A stretch of 64,000 bases of DNA from Saccopteryx bilineata (Eukaryota > Chordata > Mammalia > Chiroptera > Emballonuridae): the NCBI RefSeq assembly GCF_036850765.1, contig NC_089490.1, forward strand, positions 274,054,482 to 274,118,481. The letters run 5' to 3'. The notes beneath the pieces are model-generated. The model worked only from the letters and a program-made list of their open reading frames with translations. It searched no databases and had not been told where the DNA came from. Position 1 is the stretch's first letter. Every line of letters begins with the position of its first letter. Positions 24,275 through 36,975 of the stretch are shown here, one piece after another. A program made the translations under genes and the position numbers.

Positions 24275-25070
24275 TCTTTTATATCAGGCAAATACTAAAC
24301 AAAAGGAAGTTGGTACATGCATATTAAGAGATGACAAAATAGGCTTTGAGCAGCAAAGATACCATGGTTGTTGTAGAATATCATTAGATCATGATACAAT
24401 ATTTATTTAAAAAATACAGCATTCCTGGGTCTGTATGCACCTAATGAAAATTGTAAAAGTCAGAACAGTAATAAAGTTACAAGACAACATACATAAATAT
24501 ACAACTGGAGTATAGTTTTAATATAAATTTCTCAGAAATTGATAAGCCAAATAGACTAAAAAAATAGTAGATATAGAAATTCTGAATGACACACTTAATA
24601 TTCATTTTATAATTGAATATAGATTGGTTTGTACTCAATATTTAGAGAATACATTTATTTTTAAAACACACATAGAGAATTTACAAAAATTAAACAGACT
24701 ATAGCCTGCAAAAAAACTTCAACAAATATCAACTTATCTATATTATAGTTACCACATTCTCTGACCTTGACTCTTTGAAAAAATTACAGGTTAATACTGC
24801 AAAAATAACATAAACATTCTATATTTTGTCAATGTAAAAAACACTTTTTCAATTAGTGTATCAAAGATAAACCAATAATGGAATATAGAAAGTTAGAACA
24901 ATGTGATTTCCACTACAAAGTAGTTAATTTAAATATTACTATTTTATTTCATAGCCTAGGAAGTTGAAAATCAGAACATGCTTCTAATTTTACCCAAAGA
25001 TGTGATGCTAAGTAAATGTCAAAACCAGAAATTAAAGTCAAATCTGATTTTAGAAACCGTTCTTTTTAAT
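24275..25070 (+). mobile_element. L1 ORF2 endonuclease-region relic
   Basis: Plus-strand blocks match the N-terminal third of L1 ORF2 in order. They are ttttatatcaggcaaatact, agatgacaaaataggcttt, ctgtatgcacctaatgaaaattg, tcagaaattgataagccaaatagac, then the degenerate block ending ttctctgaccttgactc (24750s). Many stops are present. No 5' UTR or 3' end is recognisable. Confidence 0.7.
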
Positions 25071-25544
25071 GCAACTATTAGGTCTGCACATAAAATAACT
25101 AGAATAGTTAATATGCTAACAAGACTTTATTTTATCTAATAAAGATTCTTGTAAACTGAGTGCATCTGCCTGAAATGTCCTGGGGTTTGCTTGGCTCATC
25201 ATTGCAGATATATGCGTTCCTCAAATAACCAAAATGCTCTTATCTCTGAGTTACTTGAAGAGTCTTTCAGTGCTGACAGTGGAGAAGAGTGAGTAATAAA
25301 AACTGAATATTGTGCTAATTTATGTTTATGCTTGTGAAAAATAGCAGTCTTATCACAAAAGAAGCCCTATTGCTGATGAGATTTTTGATTACATACAAAC
25401 ATCACTGATTCTATGTAAATGTGGTTGAATTTGGATTTCAAAGATACACTTCTTTTCTGCATTTCCTTCCATGGTGAATGCGTGCTTCCTTTGACTTTAA
25501 AATTGCCTCTATGCCACGAAAACCCACCTTCTGTCTGCTGACAT
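25071..25544. other. Non-coding sequence
   Basis: No gene seen. Confidence 0.4.
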
Positions 25545-26390
25545 CTCCCCCTTGAACTCCAGACATCTCACGTGGGTTCCTCACTCCTGCTTTCCTTTCT
25601 TACCTAACAAACATTTCATAATAGGCATGTCAAAAACCGAAGTCCCAGCTCCCCTCCCCCCCACCTCTGGTCCTCCCTGCCCAGATCAACTTTGTGATGC
25701 CTGTTTCAGTAGGTGGCAGTTCAGACTTTCAGGCTGCTCCAACCAGAAAGCTTGCGGCATCCTTCACTTTTCTCTTTTCCAGGTGTGGCACAAACAGTGG
25801 GTGAGTTCTTGTTGCGCCAGCCACCCACAGAATGTGACCTCTCCCACAACTCCACAGCGTTCCCACCAGGTAGGAGAGTTGATCACCTGCATCTGGGTGT
25901 CTAAAATGCTTGACCCTTGACAGGCAAAACTTTCCACTTCTCCGAGTGTATATACTGACGCCTTAAAACAGTCCTCAATGTGCTACCAAAATGCTCTCAG
26001 TGTCACCTGCCGTTCTGACTTCTCTCCTACTGCATTCTTCTTCACACAGTCAGCTCCCATGCTGGTCCCTTACTGACCTTGACCTCATTTCACATGTTCC
26101 CACCCCAGGCCTTGGCCATCATCTTTTCCTGGAGCTCTCTAACCCTGTTATTTGCATAGCTGACTCAAATTCTTAAAGACGTGGCTGAAATGTTTCTCTC
26201 CCAAAGCTTCTTCCCTTGACCACAAGAAACTGACCTGCCCACTCCTCACCAAACTCTATGAGCAAGCACCCTGACACATGTTGTTTATTCTTTGTCTTCC
26301 TTTCATTTATGCTCTCAAGTGAAGTGAGAGCTCTCTTTAGTCGTCTTGCCTATTGTTTACTTTCTTTCCCCCTCTTCAGAAAGAGAGAAG
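25545..26390 (+). mobile_element. LINE-2 (L2) relic
   Basis: This is C/T-rich sequence with L2 landmarks in the right order. They are ggcatgtcaaaaaccgaagtc (from '...atgtccaaaactgaactc'), tcagtaggtggca, cttgacctcatttc, ccaggccttggcc, aaagacgtggctgaaatg, and a 3' portion with cttcccttgacca and a tttattctttgtcttcctttc-like end. Very diverged, consistent with L2 age in mammals. The plus-strand frames at 25552-25920 and 25991-26176 fall within it and are not genes. Confidence 0.7.
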
Positions 26391-28187
26391 ACATTATTTG
26401 GGCTTAATATAGACATGTCGCAAATTCACAATACTTGATAATACCCTACACAGTTACACCAGCTGCTAGCTAGAACCAAATGACTCTCCACATATTAATT
26501 ACAATCTTTAGAATCGATGTAATTGATGATGTCTTAGTGTCCTGAGTCGGTAACAGAGCATGCCTTACTCATGTGAAAAACACATCTGATAAAACGATAT
26601 TACATCAGGTACCTCTTTGATTCAGTACAATGATTAATGGATCAATTACCATTTTAATTTTATGAATAAACTATTTCACAATAGTACTCCTTTTAAACTA
26701 AGTCCATAGAAACAATATTTTAAATCTAATTTTACAGTGATACTTTAATAGAACTTACCCTCCAAATATATTAATTTACACATCCTTTGTTTAAACAAAG
26801 GAAAATCTAGACAAGTGTTATTTCAAAAGGCAATTATTAAATATAGTAACTTAATTACTGAAGCATCTTGGAAGGAATGGCCGTATCAGTAGATACAATG
26901 TGGGATGTGGTACACACAGATTGAATCACAATAGGAGGTAAGAAAAGAGTAGAAGGAGACAGCTATATATCTTCCGTGCTTCTTTTTAAATATCTATTTT
27001 TCATTTCAGAGTTTCTCATTCCCTTAGGTGCAGTATGAACTTAAAAACAACCTAGATTCTTCATAGGACTTTTAGAGTATATGATAGATCAATAATTTGT
27101 TGGTTTGTTTATGAAATATGCCAACTTACTAGGACAGAGTCATTTTTAAGAGGAAGCCAAGATCAATATATATGTGCATAGATTTATGGGTGTTTTTGTT
27201 ACAATCAGAATAAGTCTGTTTAAGGAACTGGAAACGGCAAGCCTGGCTGTTTTCTCTGTGATCTATTGGCTCCCGGGTGCCACTTTAATTCCAGAGACTA
27301 AAAATATCACGTCTGAGAATTTTATTCTGATAAACTCTCCTTGAATGTAATTAATTTTAACAGCCAGGACTTAAAATTGCAGACAAATAGCAATCCAGCT
27401 GTAGCTTAACCGCATAATCTCTAGGATTCACTCTCTTTCTTGGGAATGTCAAATATTTGTTCATGCCAATGAATTTTAGAGTTACAACCATCTGAATTTT
27501 CATACTGTATTTCCCCCTCAAAGAATTAGAGAAAGGAAACAGAATTATGTTCTTAAGTGTGTGTTATGACTTAACTATCAAAGTGTGAATTTTCACCATC
27601 TGACTCAGAATTTAAATCTTCTTTATATAGCTGGTTGGATCCCACTCTGAAAAATCAGGTTTGAACAATGACAGAAAACACAAATAGATGTTTTTATTCT
27701 GTTTAATCATTTCTATGCTTACTTTCATTATGTGGAACTGCTGAAGTAAACTAGCTGGTCTCCCCAGCATTGTAGAGTTAGTTTGTCTAACCACATCGCT
27801 TGGCATCAAATAGTCAACTAAGTTGAAGAAAATATAAAAGATGTTTTGATGTGGGAGCTGCATTTTTAATAACTTCCCACTGATGTAAAGGAAACTTGGG
27901 GGTGGTTTGGCTTAATATTCCCAAGATAGAGGATGGGAAACCTGGTGGAAACTGTTCTTAATCATTTTCATTACGGAGTTTTAACTCTCAGTCTCACTTA
28001 GAAAGTGATTACATCTCAGCTTCTCTCACACGTTGCCATCCTCAGCATCCCTTCCATGTTGTCTAACAAAAAGGAAAGACATCTTCATTTCACTTTTCAA
28101 GTGTTTACTGTGAATCAAGAAAGAAAGATTGTTGTTGTTAATGCCTAAAAACGATTACAATTAAATTGTGAATACAGATAGGAAATG
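26391..28187. other. Non-coding sequence, nothing recognised
   Basis: Moderately AT-rich, no long frames with domain content, no clear repeat. Confidence 0.45.
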
Positions 28188-28268
28188 TATACTGCTCACA
28201 AACATTAGGGGATATTTTATCACTTCATGTTAATTTTGAAATATTCCCTAATGTTTGTGAGCAGTATA
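28188..28268. mobile_element. 81-bp palindromic MITE, mariner-type candidate
   Basis: Two arms pair over about 30 bases with one mismatch. The left arm begins tatactgctcacaaacatta and the right arm ends taatgtttgtgagcagtata. About 21 bases separate the arms. The ends are TA, as expected for the TA duplication of Tc1/mariner elements; if so, the element is 28190-28266. Length and structure resemble the human MADE1 type of mariner-derived MITE, though the sequence differs. No transposase is present. If transcribed, either strand would fold into a long hairpin. Confidence 0.75.
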
Positions 28269-29799
28269 GGGTCCAGATCATTTTAGCCATAATGATACTA
28301 AGTAAGCAATTTTTTCTTTTATTTCCCACTGATTTGATAAAAGGTTGATTTTGCCAATTATACCAGAGCCCTTGGCTGCAGGTAAAAAGATTTCCTCCCT
28401 TTTGGACATGTTGGCTGTTCACCTGAGCCCCCTTTGTGCCTTCTGAGTCAGAATGCAAGCTCCAAAGTGACAAATTCATACATCTGCACTTGTTCCTCCA
28501 AAGGCAGGTCGTGCTAAAACAACAAACCACTTATCTAATATCTATTACACTAAAGTATGAACATACAGCCTTGGGGAGTGCATTTAACTATGTATGTACA
28601 TAAAACCCAGCCTATTGCAGGCTTCCTTCTAACGGGGTCTCATCTTAGCCATCCTTCTGCACTCCTTAATACTTCCAACCTGATAATAGTGACAATGCCC
28701 TCCTCCTCGTATCTCAGACACTCCCGACTGCTCACATTTCTAGTCCCTCTGACCTGGCTGAATGTCTGTCTCCCTGGCTGGTGCTGTTACCATCGACCAC
28801 AGTGTTACCAGGCACCTGTAACATCGATTGTAGTGCAAAATGTCATGAGATATATTCTTCTTCATCCATTAAATAGTTTATATTTTGAATTCTGTGCCAA
28901 ATTGAAAGTCCTTTAGGGGAAGGGTTCCACCCTGAGGATTAAGTTTGTACAAGAAAACTGATTGTTTTACTTAAAAGCTCTGAGGGGTGGGTCAGACAGA
29001 AGAACCCTAGGAGAAAGGAAAGATCAAAGTGTAAGAGTTATTCCAGGAAGGTTATGGAACTTGGGTTTGGTAGAAGAAGAAGAGGGAGGGAGGGAGGAAT
29101 AAATCAATGTAAAAGAAAAAAGGACAGATAAAGAAGTATTTGGAAAAATGGAGAGAGTGCTTCACAAATGATTCTAAGGCATCTAATCACTATACTCATA
29201 AATATTTAATAAGTAAAATTCTGATAACCCTATTAAAGAAGCCAGGGTGTGATTGTATGTAATTACCCTGTGGATTCTTGTGGTTGATGTGTGGAAGAAA
29301 ATTTATTTACATTTATTTACACTCTTACTTTGGGGAGAAAAGTCATAGTGGGGAGTTTCTCTTCTGAATTAAACCTTAGGTTGAGGCATAAGGATTGAAG
29401 TGTATTCTGGAAAGAGTGGAACAGGACTGGTTCATGGCTGTCATATCCTCATGGTCTCAGCTGTATCCAGCAGTGGGGGCATTCAACTCAGCCCCTCTGG
29501 TCCCCTCCAGGAAGGAACCCTCCTGAAGGTACCAGTTTCTCTGATTTGTAGTTTCCTTCAGGCCATTTAGAGATGCTAACTGCACCCACCACACAGGGCC
29601 AGGGCAGGTAGTGAATGTAAGCAGACCTGTACTGCAAGACGTGTTTATTAACAGCTACCGAATCTTCCTGCAAGGATATATAAAGGCGATCCCCCAACGG
29701 GCAGTTATTTAACAGTTTTAGCAGAGGATTGGCAGGGAACAGATTGCAGCAGTGCAGCGTGGCATCTATATTAGTGGAAAGAAACAATAGCAACAACAA
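28269..29799. other. Non-coding sequence, nothing recognised
   Basis: Mixed composition. Frames at 28557-28916 (plus) and 29488-29799 (minus) show no domain, start context or splice structure I can support. Confidence 0.4.
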
Positions 29800-30010
29800 T
29801 ACTAATTAGCTCACAATCCAAACTTTGCACTTGCCAGGCTCTTGTAAGTAGTCACTTTCTTAAAATTGTTTCATTTAATCTCCTAAATGAGATAAATTCT
29901 GCTGCTCTACCTCTTAACTGGGATCTGGGAGAAGTACATGATAACATGACTTCTCCCAGCTCACACAGACTTAGCAGAGCTTACATCTGAGCCCCAGCAC
30001 ACTAGTCCTT
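29800..30010 (+). mobile_element. MIR SINE relic
   Basis: The order agrees with MIR: tgcacttgccaggctctt, a 'tttcatttaatctcctaaat' block (catttaatcctc in MIR), then acttctcccagctcacacag and cagagcttacatctgagccc. Highly diverged, with no A/B boxes readable. Confidence 0.6.
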
Positions 30011-30282
30011 GAGCAAAGTCTTAATGTTGATTTTTTTTTATTTTATTTTAGCTAACTGAATACTATCTGCGTACAAGGTTGACAACAGAACATGACCGTG
30101 CGGTATGGGAAGAACCTCAGCAATTCATCACACTCCACAGATATTTGCTGAGGCTCTAAGGTTAGAGAAGAATGTAGGACACTGTATACGACCTTAAAAA
30201 GTGCACAAGTTCAAAAGGTGAGCAACATGTATGTTCTACAGGGAAGTGAAATAGACATTAGTTAGATTATTGTGACAGCAAG

Positions 30283-30692
30283 TGTATTTGTTTGCCAGGA
30301 GTTCAGGAGCAAAATATCATAGACTGGGGTGGCCTACGTGACAGAAATGTATTCTCTGACAGTTGTTGAGGCCAGAAGTTCAAAACCAGAAGTCCTGGTT
30401 TCTGGTAGTTTGCTGGCAATTTTTGGAATTTCTTGGCTTGAAGAAACATTACCCCAATGTCTGCCTTCATGTTCACATGGTGTTCTCTTTGTATGCATAT
30501 CTACTTTCTCCTAAAATTTCCCCTATTTATTAAGAACCCCAGTCATATTGCATTAGGTCCTACTCTAATAAACTCATTTAACTTGTTTATCTTTATGAAG
30601 TCCTCATCTCCACAGAAAGTCATATTCTGAAATTTTGGGGATAAAGACTTTTAACATATGAATTTAGAGAAACACAATTCAACCCATAACAA
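30283..30692 (-). mobile_element. MLT1-type MaLR LTR
   Basis: On the plus strand the complement of an MLT1 LTR is readable from tgtatttgtttgcc to acccataaca. It includes gacagaaatgtattctctgac, ttgaggccagaagttcaaaa, tgttcacatggtgttctc, ccccagtcatattgcattagg, and aagtcatattctgaaattttgg. It is an ancient mammalian non-autonomous LTR and carries no genes. Confidence 0.8.
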
Positions 30693-33658
30693 TGAAAGCA
30701 GTTAAAATTGTATGCTACGTATAGATTAGAGCAGTAAAATTATTCTTATTTATTTAAAATATGTGAAATTTATCTATAAAAACATTAAATGAGTCGTTCA
30801 AACTTCAGATAGCTATATTCCAGCCTGTTAAATTTAATTTTCTAAATAAAATATATTTAAAAAATTATTTCCCTCTATAGCCTATTATAAAAATCACCAG
30901 AATAACCTTTTATATTAATCAAGGAATACCAGCACTTCAATCTGTCTCTGGCACTCAGAGGGTACCCATAGGATGTTAGAGTTGTTTTATGTGGTCTTTC
31001 CATTCATGAGGTACTGAATATATTTTTGATGTGATATGATCAATGTACACAAGAAATAAAGTCATATCTAAAATGTATTTCCCTTTAGTTGGAAATCGAA
31101 AGAATAAAGTTTATTCTTATGTCAAAACAATTTTGCACAACTGTTCAGCGTAAGGTTCTGAGTAAAATCATGTTTATTTTAAATAAGTTAAAATCATCGT
31201 TTTTATTTAACACATTTGTGATTTAAAAAAAGTTCTATTTTGTAGGCCAGAAGAACAAAGAAATGTTAAACTTTTAAAAAAATGAATATATTTCCCCCCC
31301 ATTGTAAATCCACCAATGGGTGTCATTTAGAGCAACTGCTCACAAATTGTTCTGGGATTATGTTGGTCCCTGAGGTCCCTCTAGGTGACCCCCAGGCTAA
31401 TCTCATGTAGTATTGATGCTGATAATATGAAAATGTCTATATTTTAGTTTCTAGAATTGATGGTTTATAAATAATGTATAATATTTAATAAAACCAGACA
31501 TTGCCTCATTAATGTCTCATCAAAAGTAGACTGGGTTGCTCCCTTAAATCTGGCATTTTTGGGTCATGTACAGAATAAGATTGGGGAGATAGATATATAT
31601 CCTTTTATCCTGCTGAACACAATTATAATCCAGCAAATCTGAGAATTAATTTCTGGAAGGTTTTAATCACTAATAAGATTAAACTCAAAATTAAAAATCT
31701 CTCTGTTATTAATTCATTCACTCCACAATGAGTATTTTTGTTTGCTTGTTAATAAAATGCTTACAAGGAAAACAAAACCTAGAGATATAACAGGACATGG
31801 GCAAAAGGCACTCTCTTTAAATTGCATGAAGGTCACAGAGCTGTTGCTTAATACATATTTGTTAAATTGCACTATCTGAGGCTTATCAATACTTATTTGG
31901 GGACAATGATCATTTGGAATGAGAAAATAATACAAGGAAACCACCATTGGCCTGTGATACTGAGTTATCCACCTATACTCAAATCTCAAATTACCTAACA
32001 AATGAATGCCTCCTATTAGTCATCCTTTATATTAACTGATAGAGTAATTATATTCTCAACAATTAAAAAATACATTGTGAATTTATAACTTCTTCAAGTG
32101 ACTGTATTAAATCATGTTTTTAAAATAATTTTGGCATTGTTTTCTTGCAGAATGCACATTGTTCTTAAAATTTTTCACTGACTTTCAAAAACCATAATCA
32201 TGTTGTCTTTTCACAGCTAGCACACATGTCTTTTTAGATCTAAACATGTCTTGCCTTTTTTATATATGCATTAGGTGCTGTTAGTCATTTCCCACTTTCC
32301 TCTTTTCTCTTCTACCTGCAATTATTGTTGGATATGATAGGATTAGAGTGGGAAGGATAGATGGAACTAGACAGAATTGGCATTAAGAGAAGTGGGTGCA
32401 AGGGCCTGTCATTGATATGTGGACTGGTGCAGGGGAGGCTGATGAAACAATCCTTAAGAAACACTTCTCCAAATGGGGACAGCAGGTTGTCAGAGTAACA
32501 GTGTCTACTCCATGAATGATAGTAACTGAAGTTTGAGCTACCTGAAAAATAATCTTCTAGAGGATCCCCTGAAGATCTTTGCAATCTGCTACCATATGTA
32601 ATCTCGCTTGAGACAATTTGTTGAATTCAGTTGAACCAAACAAGAGAAGACTACACCTTTTCCTCTCCACCAGAGGATCTTAAATATGACTTGCAACTGC
32701 GTTTTGTGATCTGACACCATACCTATCTCATGGACTTCACCTTGCTCCTTCCTTAACTCACAACTTAAATTCCCCCTAAGATTGCCTGATGTGTTTAGGT
32801 TCTCAGATCCACCCCTGCTCTGCACCTCCTACCTTATCTGCACATGCTATCTTACCTTTTCTAGACTGAGGTCAGTGCATCTTTCTTTTCACTCAAGGAT
32901 AAGAGCTCCTGCATCATCTGTAGGGCTCTCCATGGCAGTCCAGGTGAATTCCTCTCCGCATGGCACTAATTACAATTTTCAATAGTTTTCCTGAGGTTTG
33001 TCCTGTTAGCTTTGGATTTACTTGGGATCAGGGGATTAGTTATCAGTTTTACCTGAATTTCCATTACCTACAATGCTCTACATTATATGGTAGATGCTCT
33101 AGGACTGACTGAATGAATGAAACTGAAGAGAGGAAGAAAGGAGGGCCGTTAAACCAGCTTAGTCATAGATGGTGAAGGTCTAGATGTCCTGCTAAAAAGT
33201 TTATTTCTTCAGAAAATATTTTTTTCCTGAGCATAATGCTACATAGAAAAAAAAGGGGACATTAATTACCTTTAAGAAACATACCAAACTGTAAAGAAGG
33301 CTTTAAATTTATCCTCAATCACAGAATTTTTGACACTTAAAAATACTTAGTTTTTAAAATCAGGGTAATGAAAATTATATTAAGAAAATAACTCTGATAA
33401 TAAGGAGAAAAAAATTGGTTTGGGGTTGGGGTAAATATCTTTGAGGAAAAGAAGGGGAGAAATTATAAATTGGTTCCAATAATCTTCCCGAGTAATAAGT
33501 AACCAGATGGTAGCAAAATAGAGAGGAAAATACATTGGCCAGCCGAAGATGTGAATGTTTTCAGGGAAAAATTTTTAACAGTACCAAATTGCATGTTATA
33601 AGATCCCATTTTTTCCAAATGCATCTTTGGTTTTATAATAAAAATCATGAAGGACTCT
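30693..33658. other. Non-coding sequence, nothing recognised
   Basis: AT-rich, without an assignable gene or repeat. The minus frames at 31714-32001 and 32312-32584 lack domains. Confidence 0.4.
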
Positions 33659-33724
33659 AGTATACCTACCAGAAGACATTGACTCCCCTAATTAAAGTGT
33701 AGCTATACCAGAGTTATTTTTGAC
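33657..33724 (+). repeat. Direct repeat, copy 1 of a ~65-bp segment
   Basis: This shares tatacctaccagaagacatt and the following gactcccctaattaa, then a looser ctataccag[a/g]gttattttt, with 35065-35131. About 90 percent of positions match by eye. The origin is unknown. Confidence 0.8.
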
Positions 33725-35064
33725 TTGCTTCTAATTTGCTGATTCTCTTATCTCCTACTTTGATTTTCCCCTGGCTCATTCTCTCCCACTGCATATTTCC
33801 ACAAAATTCTATTTGTGAATCAATTTGTCCCCAAGAATAGAGCAGCCCTTGCAAAAATGTTTTTAGTACACAAAGAATGGAGAGTACAAGCAAGTAAATC
33901 AAAGGTGTTCCAATTAGTGATTTTTTTTTCTAGGACAGAGATAGGGAGTTTTCATTTATTGTGGGGAAAAATAGAGAGTGCCAAAATAAAAATGAAAAAG
34001 TTTAGTATTCTTTTTAAATAAAAGAAAGTGCAGATGCATTTAGAAAGTTATTTTTTAATCAGCTAACAATGTCTACTGAGGAATATATTTATAGCATGCC
34101 TAATACTGAGGATTCTAAAATGCTTTCTCTATAACTAAATCCATTGAGCATAGCATAAGTGAATATCACCAAAGCCATAAAATCATCATTATTAGCCTGG
34201 AGGTCATAAAACTAAGGAGAGGGGCAGTTTGATCCAGCTCTGTGGTCAACTATCCTCCAAATCCCCATCAGTAAGGAAGACCTTTAGTTATCAAGCAAGA
34301 AAATTCCTGTTGTCCTCTTCCACCATGTGGACTTTCCTGCCATTGACCGTGTATCCTTTAATCACCATCCAGTTTTTGAGAGCTGAAGTGATAAGGTCTC
34401 TTCCTTTTCCTTTCCAATGATTATATAGTATTTCACCAAGATTATTTCAACTACTTCCTCTATTGGCAGCCTATACAGAAGTCCACTACACTTCCATGTA
34501 TTTTCCACAACCAGCCTATGCAAAGGATACTCAGGTTTGGGTTGAGGCTGTTCCATTTTATTCCTAAATTGACCGAGGTATTTGATGGATTAAATGATTA
34601 GGGCAACATGTTTGTAAATCTCATAAGACACAAAAAGATTTCTACTCATTGATCAAATTCAATTATTTTTTAGCTGAAGAGCACAGACCCTAAAATAGAG
34701 TTCTTCTAGTTCCATTTTATGTATAATTACTAACACAGGGTTTGGATTATAACTCATGGTCATGATGCTATATGACTGGCACACTAGGACAGAATGTGAT
34801 TTCTCCCAGATTGCCACCCATTACAAATTTTTGCAGATAAATAGGCACTTGGTTTAATGCAGCTATTTACATGATGCAAAGCCAAAGTCTGCTGACCTCC
34901 CAGTGATTGTCCAAATGCAGAATTCACAGATTCTTGTTCTGCTTACACATTACCTAGGCAGACTCAGCTTTCTTCATATTTCCTGAATGTCTCTTATCTT
35001 TCTCGGGATAATTTGGTGTTTCTATTATTCTTCCTTTTCTTGAGATTCCCTTGAAATTCCCTTC
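33725..35064. other. Non-coding sequence between the two direct-repeat copies
   Basis: No gene seen and no known repeat assigned. Confidence 0.4.
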
Positions 35065-35131
35065 TACTATACCTACCAGAAGACATTGACTCCCCTAATT
35101 AAGGCATATCTATACCAGGGTTATTTTTAAA
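35065..35131 (+). repeat. Direct repeat, copy 2 of a ~65-bp segment
   Basis: Second copy of the segment at 33657-33724, same orientation, about 1.4 kb away. Confidence 0.8.
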
Positions 35132-35244
35132 TAACTGATGCCTTTAAACCTGTACCCATCTTCAGTGATTTTCTCTGGCAATAGGCTGTGTTTGAATGAT
35201 TACATCTATTCTCATGGTGTCACCAGTACTTTTTTTTAAATAAA

Positions 35245-35860
35245 ATTAGTTTCTTCACCTCAAACACAGAACTCTGGAACCAAGCAGAGCTCCAGGTCCA
35301 CATCCTGACTGCCTATGGCACATCTCCTTTTGAATATCTCCAAGACTCCTTTAACTCAGTGTCCCCAACGGGCCTCAGCTTCTTCCATCTGTCATTTCCC
35401 ATAAACTTATACTCTGCCCAAATCTAGCATGTAGGCATCCATGATGTTTAGATTTCTTTGCCTCTGGTACTCCCTACAGAAATCTGGTTTATAGTTTATT
35501 TTAATTCAAAACCCACTTGAAATGTCTCCTTTCATTTCCATTGATCAGAATGTCCACCATCAGAATATGATTCTTACACCCCTTTACTGCTAGCTTACCT
35601 AGAAGTTCCCCATACTTTAATTCACCTTCTAAAATACTACCAGAAATGATTTTGTTCTATAAAGTTATGTTTACTTGACATTATTTTTATAAAATTTGTT
35701 AATATTTTACATTGCAATTAGGATAGCATTCAAAACCATTGGCATGACTCAACTTTCTCATAATCAGGGCCCCAATTAATAAGTTACCTTTTCAAACTTA
35801 TACCCTTATATACCTATCTTCCTTCATAGGCATTCAGAACTCCAGAACTTCACACACATG
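35245..35860 (+). mobile_element. LINE-2 relic
   Basis: Diverged L2-like order: ctgcctatggcacatctcc, tttgaatatctccaagactcc, tcagtgtccccaacgggc, later gatagcattcaaaaccattgg and atacctatcttccttcatagg. Weaker than the L2 at 25.5 kb. Confidence 0.45.
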
Positions 35861-35867
35861 CACATTC

Positions 35868-35949
35868 ATGCACACACACAAACACACATATGCGCATACC
35901 TGTATACCAGAAGACAGATAGATAGATGATAGATGATAGATAGATAAAT

Positions 35950-36001
<52 letters not shown>
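35868..36001. repeat. (CA)n-like run and (GATA)n tetranucleotide repeat
   Basis: CA-rich sequence at 35868-35890 is followed by a GATA array at 35919-36001, initially interrupted by gatgatagat units, then about 12 pure units at the right end. Confidence 0.95.
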
Positions 36002-36002
<1 letters not shown>

Positions 36003-36129
36003 GCAAGCTCAAGTGACTGGACCCCAGGAGAGTTCTGCCCCTGACATAGATACAGGTGTCAAAGAAGACAATAGGCTTTTGTCTCTGATAAAAGGCTGAT
36101 GTCATGTTTTTCATTCATATTTGTAAGGC

Positions 36130-36975
36130 AATTGCCTTGAACTTGGGGACTTGTTGTTTTAAAGGCTTGCTACATATGTTCATAATTGAAATTGTCCATT
36201 ATGTCTTCAAACATAGTTCTGCTTTATTATTTCTCTATTCCTTCAGGATTCCTATTACTTGTGTGTTAGACCCCTGAAATTGCCCCTAGGAGCACTAAAC
36301 CTCTACTCTTGTTTTCAATGTGTTTAGTCTCTACCCTTAAAATTAGATGTTTTATTTACCCAACTTAGTTTTTCTATTTTCTGCTAGTGTTTTATGCTGC
36401 TATCAGACTTATATAGTGAGTTTCTTTTATTTCAAATACTCTATTATTTAATTTATGCATGTCCTTTTGATCCTATGCTATAGTTTCTGTTTCTCTGTTG
36501 ACATTTCATGACCTTTTATTTATTTGACCATATTTTCTTCTACCTCTTTGATAATATTTACATTAGTTACATTGAAACTATTTGCTAATTACAAAGTTTG
36601 AATCATGTTGGAGTTATACACTGTGTGGAAGTGAATTATTTTTTATTTTTTGTATGTCTACGATTTTTTATTTCATTATTATAACATCGTATTGTAGAAA
36701 CTACGGGTTACGGTATATCCTCTGAATAGCATTAATTTTGTTATTAGCAGATGACTTGGCGGGAAGCAATTTTAAAATTCTGCCTCCCCTTTATAAGTAG
36801 TAACTAGTGTCTCTGTTCAGCTCTTTTAAACTTAGCTGAGCTCTTTGGATTGTATTTTATACATGTGTAGTTCAGGGGTTATATAGATTTGGATAACTTT
36901 ACTGATGATCTGAACGACACCCTTTGTAGTTCTTTATATTTTGGAATACCCCTTATTGTTTTCCTCTGGACTCTG
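36130..36975 (-). mobile_element. Old L1M/HAL1-like LINE relic
   Basis: On the plus strand the degenerate complement includes ttcaggattcctattac, gtgtgttagaccc, gttttctatttc-like tagtttctgtttctctgttgac, then ataacatcgtattgtagaaact and tcctctgaatagcatt, the order seen in old L1M 5'/ORF1 or HAL1 consensus as I recall it. Edges are approximate. Confidence 0.5.

Noticed and set aside
25552..25920. 122-codon plus-strand frame
   Set aside because: It falls on a LINE-2 relic, where C/T-rich sequence gives chance open frames.
35919..36001. Possible CRISPR-like or satellite array
   Set aside because: It is a plain GATA tetranucleotide repeat with no spacers, in a vertebrate genome.
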